From: JBFGRM01 sp041563675
GTDB taxonomy: Bacteria > Nitrospirota > Nitrospiria > Nitrospirales > Nitrospiraceae
NCBI GenBank assembly: GCA_041563675.1
Contig: JBFGRM010000141.1
Span: forward strand, 1 to 6,756
Length of the DNA stretch: 6,756 nt
Direction of reading: 5' to 3'
Shown here: positions 5,660 to 6,756 of the stretch, one piece after another
How positions within the stretch are numbered: position 1 is the stretch's first letter
Layout: each line of letters begins with the position of its first letter
Notes under the pieces: generated by a model
Seen by the model: the letters and a program-made list of their open reading frames with translations, nothing else
Told to the model about the DNA's origin: nothing
The model's database searches: none
Made by a program: the position numbers and the translations under genes

Positions 5660-6326
5660 GCATGAAGGCGATCCTGTCGGAGAGGGTAGCCCGATTGTCG
5701 TAGCTGACATGAAACACGGTCACGTCGGACCGGGACTCCAGCGACCGCAGGAACACGTCATCCTCCTCCCCGACACTGACGGTCGTCAGAAGGTGTTTGG
5801 AGGACGTAATTGAATCGACCACGAGGTTCCGGAATGTTTCGGAGACGCACAGCCAGAGATTCACCTCGTCCAGGACGAGGAGCCGTATCTGTTCCGCCTG
5901 CAAGACCCGCCGGAGGTGCGGCACGAGCTCGTGCTCGATCACCTCAAGGTTTACATAAAACTTGCCCCGTCGATACCAGCCATGATGGGAGGCGGTCGTG
6001 GCGATCGTGTGGACCTCCCCCGACATGAAAACCACCTCCTGACGCCGTCCGCCGAAAAGGCCTTCCTTGACGGTCCTGGCGTAGTACCCGTCAGCCGGCA
6101 GCCCCACGCGTTCGACGGTCTGCTGCACAAGCGTCGTCTTGCCGATCTCGCGAGGGCCGATTAGCAGAATGTTTCGCTTGCGTATCTCCTCTTCGGGCTC
6201 CTTGAGCGTCACGTCGCGGGTGAATTCCGTGCAATGCAGTGCGACGCCCCCCGGCATGCTGTACTTGAGGTTACAGGTGCCGCGCCAAGCGCAGACCACG
6301 CACATCTTTCGCTCGTCGTGGGACAT
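5616..6326 (-). CDS. THEP1-like P-loop NTPase with N-terminal four-cysteine motif
   Basis: This is a 236-residue protein. The N-terminus has C9-x2-C12-x5-C18-x13-C32 (MCVVCAWRGTC, then HCTEFTRDV), a probable zinc or Fe-S site. Walker A, GPREIGKTT, is at 57-65. The GYYARTVKEG segment and a Walker B-like LLVLDEVN (Asp153-Glu154) follow. The layout resembles THEP1/NTPase_1 nucleoside-triphosphatases, but DEVN replaces their usual DEIG, so the core is diverged. I recall CxxC-WRG-C-type N-termini from environmental bacteria but know no assigned function. The ATG at 6326 is chosen because an AAGGGGGG ribosome-binding site (6333-6340) lies 6 nt upstream. The frame is open to 6422, but those codons look non-coding. 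Substrate and role are unknown; NTP hydrolysis or nucleotide-dependent regulation is likely. Confidence 0.75.
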   Translation of the reverse strand: MSHDERKMCVVCAWRGTCNLKYSMPGGVALHCTEFTRDVTLKEPEEEIRKRNILLIGPREIGKTTLVQQTVERVGLPADGYYARTVKEGLFGGRRQEVVFMSGEVHTIATTASHHGWYRRGKFYVNLEVIEHELVPHLRRVLQAEQIRLLVLDEVNLWLCVSETFRNLVVDSITSSKHLLTTVSVGEEDDVFLRSLESRSDVTVFHVSYDNRATLSDRIAFMLIGHSAPSALQPER

Positions 6327-6332
6327 CGGCAG

Positions 6333-6340
6333 CCCCCCTT
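6333..6340 (-). promoter_or_regulatory. Ribosome-binding site of the Cys4-NTPase gene
   Basis: On the minus strand AAGGGGGG lies 6 nt before the ATG at 6326. It supports this start over the upstream in-frame ATG at 6422 and over the internal Met eight residues in (6305). Confidence 0.6.
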
Positions 6341-6477
6341 GCGGCGTACACCCATTGTCTGAGCAAGGCGGATGCCCGACGAGACGGCCCCGGGTGATAC
6401 GCACGTGGCTGAAGAGCAACACACTTTACGGGGTGGAAGACCGGGCGCTTGCAGTCGCGGTGGAGTGTCGCTACAGT

Positions 6478-6547
6478 TCTGCCTGTCGGCCTGTGGCGGA
6501 ACGCGACATTTTACTCGGGACAGCACGATCCGAGGGCGGCAGGCAGA
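6478..6547. repeat. Imperfect inverted repeat upstream of the hydrolase gene
   Basis: TCTGCCTG at 6478-6485 is perfectly complementary to CAGGCAGA at 6540-6547. Pairing continues inward with mismatches (about 14 of 19 positions). The right arm ends 17 nt before the hydrolase ATG, the same offset as the operon repeats. It could also be an operator or chance. Confidence 0.35.
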
Positions 6548-6564
6548 ATGCAAGAACGGGCACT

Positions 6565-6756
6565 ATGACACCTCCATCAAGCCCCCGCACAACTGAAGAC
6601 AAGGTCCTGGTACCAGCGGGGGAAGTGTCGCTGCAGGGCATCCTCGCATGGCCCGCCCAGCCGAGGGGAATTGTCTTGTTCGCGCACGGGAGCGGGAGCA
6701 GTCGGCACAGCCCTCGCAACGCTTTCATCGCCCGTACGCTGCAAGACGCCGGCCTG
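6565..6756 (+). CDS. Alpha/beta hydrolase of dienelactone-hydrolase type, N-terminal part (runs off window)
   Basis: The frame is open from ATG 6565 to the window edge, 64 codons. After a short polar start come a beta-strand-like VLVPAGEVSLQGILAWP and then IVLFAHGSGSSRHSPRN (HGSGSSR at 41-47). This is the oxyanion-hole strand and loop of a family of small alpha/beta hydrolases related to dienelactone hydrolase. The nucleophile Ser/Cys, acid and His lie beyond the window, so activity cannot be judged. The substrate is unknown. No good ribosome-binding site is visible and the exact start is uncertain. Transcription is divergent from the Cys4-NTPase. Confidence 0.8.
   Translation, partial: MTPPSSPRTTEDKVLVPAGEVSLQGILAWPAQPRGIVLFAHGSGSSRHSPRNAFIARTLQDAGL

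Larger units (their letters stand above)
6327..6564. other. Divergent intergenic region between the NTPase and hydrolase genes
   Basis: These 238 bp separate two divergently transcribed genes and must hold the promoters of both unless transcription enters from elsewhere. I see no convincing -10/-35 pair: TTGCAG (6449) and TACAGT (6472) are 17 nt apart but are poor matches. Short open frames on both strands here show no recognisable protein features. An imperfect inverted repeat lies at 6478-6547. Confidence 0.6.

Noticed and set aside
6327..6422. 32-residue N-terminal extension of the Cys4-NTPase, with two further cysteines
   Set aside because: A good ribosome-binding site lies before the inner ATG at 6326, and the extension has no domain-like character.
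6449..6477. Sigma-70-like promoter TTGCAG-17-TACAGT for the hydrolase
   Set aside because: Only three of six and four of six consensus bases match, which is too weak to call.
6372..6596. Possible small plus-strand gene (74 codons) in the divergent region
   Set aside because: It overlaps the start of the hydrolase gene out of frame, lacks a ribosome-binding site and has no family features.

Overview
The window is GC-rich bacterial DNA. Most of it is one plus-strand gene run that starts inside a [NiFe]-hydrogenase maturation cluster: the last 32 codons of hypF, then complete hypC, hypD and hypE. It continues into a PfkB-type sugar-phosphate kinase, a two-domain universal stress protein and a TauE/SafE (TSUP) membrane transporter. 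A minus-strand gene for a THEP1-like P-loop NTPase with an N-terminal four-cysteine motif converges on the TSUP gene and overlaps its end. Divergent from the NTPase, a dienelactone-hydrolase-like alpha/beta hydrolase begins and runs off the right edge. The host must make a [NiFe]-hydrogenase, but its structural genes are not in view. The base composition, the gene company and the style of intergenic repeats made me think of Nitrospirota or a similar metabolically versatile environmental lineage. That placement is a low-confidence impression.

Layout: 1-99 hypF 3' end; 166-402 hypC; 451-1578 hypD; 1648-2703 hypE; 2815-3759 pfkB-family kinase; 3877-4737 tandem Usp; 4796-5659 TSUP; 5616-6326 (minus) Cys4-NTPase; 6327-6564 divergent intergenic region; 6565-6756 alpha/beta hydrolase (partial).

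How the genes work together: HypF and HypE make the cyanide ligand as a thiocyanate on the C-terminal Cys of HypE. The HypC-HypD complex builds the Fe(CN)2CO unit that is delivered to the hydrogenase large subunit. HypC, HypD and HypE all keep their diagnostic residues. The downstream kinase, Usp and TSUP genes have no required role in maturation. Their placement suggests an accessory, energy-limitation or anaerobiosis module, but this is inference.

The most notable non-coding structure lies in the spacers. Four of the plus-strand spacers (hypF/hypC, hypD/hypE, hypE/pfkB, pfkB/usp) each hold an imperfect inverted repeat. In three of them the left arm lies at or over the upstream stop codon. 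In all four the right arm stops 13-20 nt before the next start codon. The repeats belong to at least three unrelated sequence types: GC-rich, purine/pyrimidine-rich and GTGAAAAG-like. Two of them share an exact 17-bp segment. The repeat arms also encode the last residues of HypF and HypD, and they create false in-frame N-terminal extensions for HypC and the kinase.
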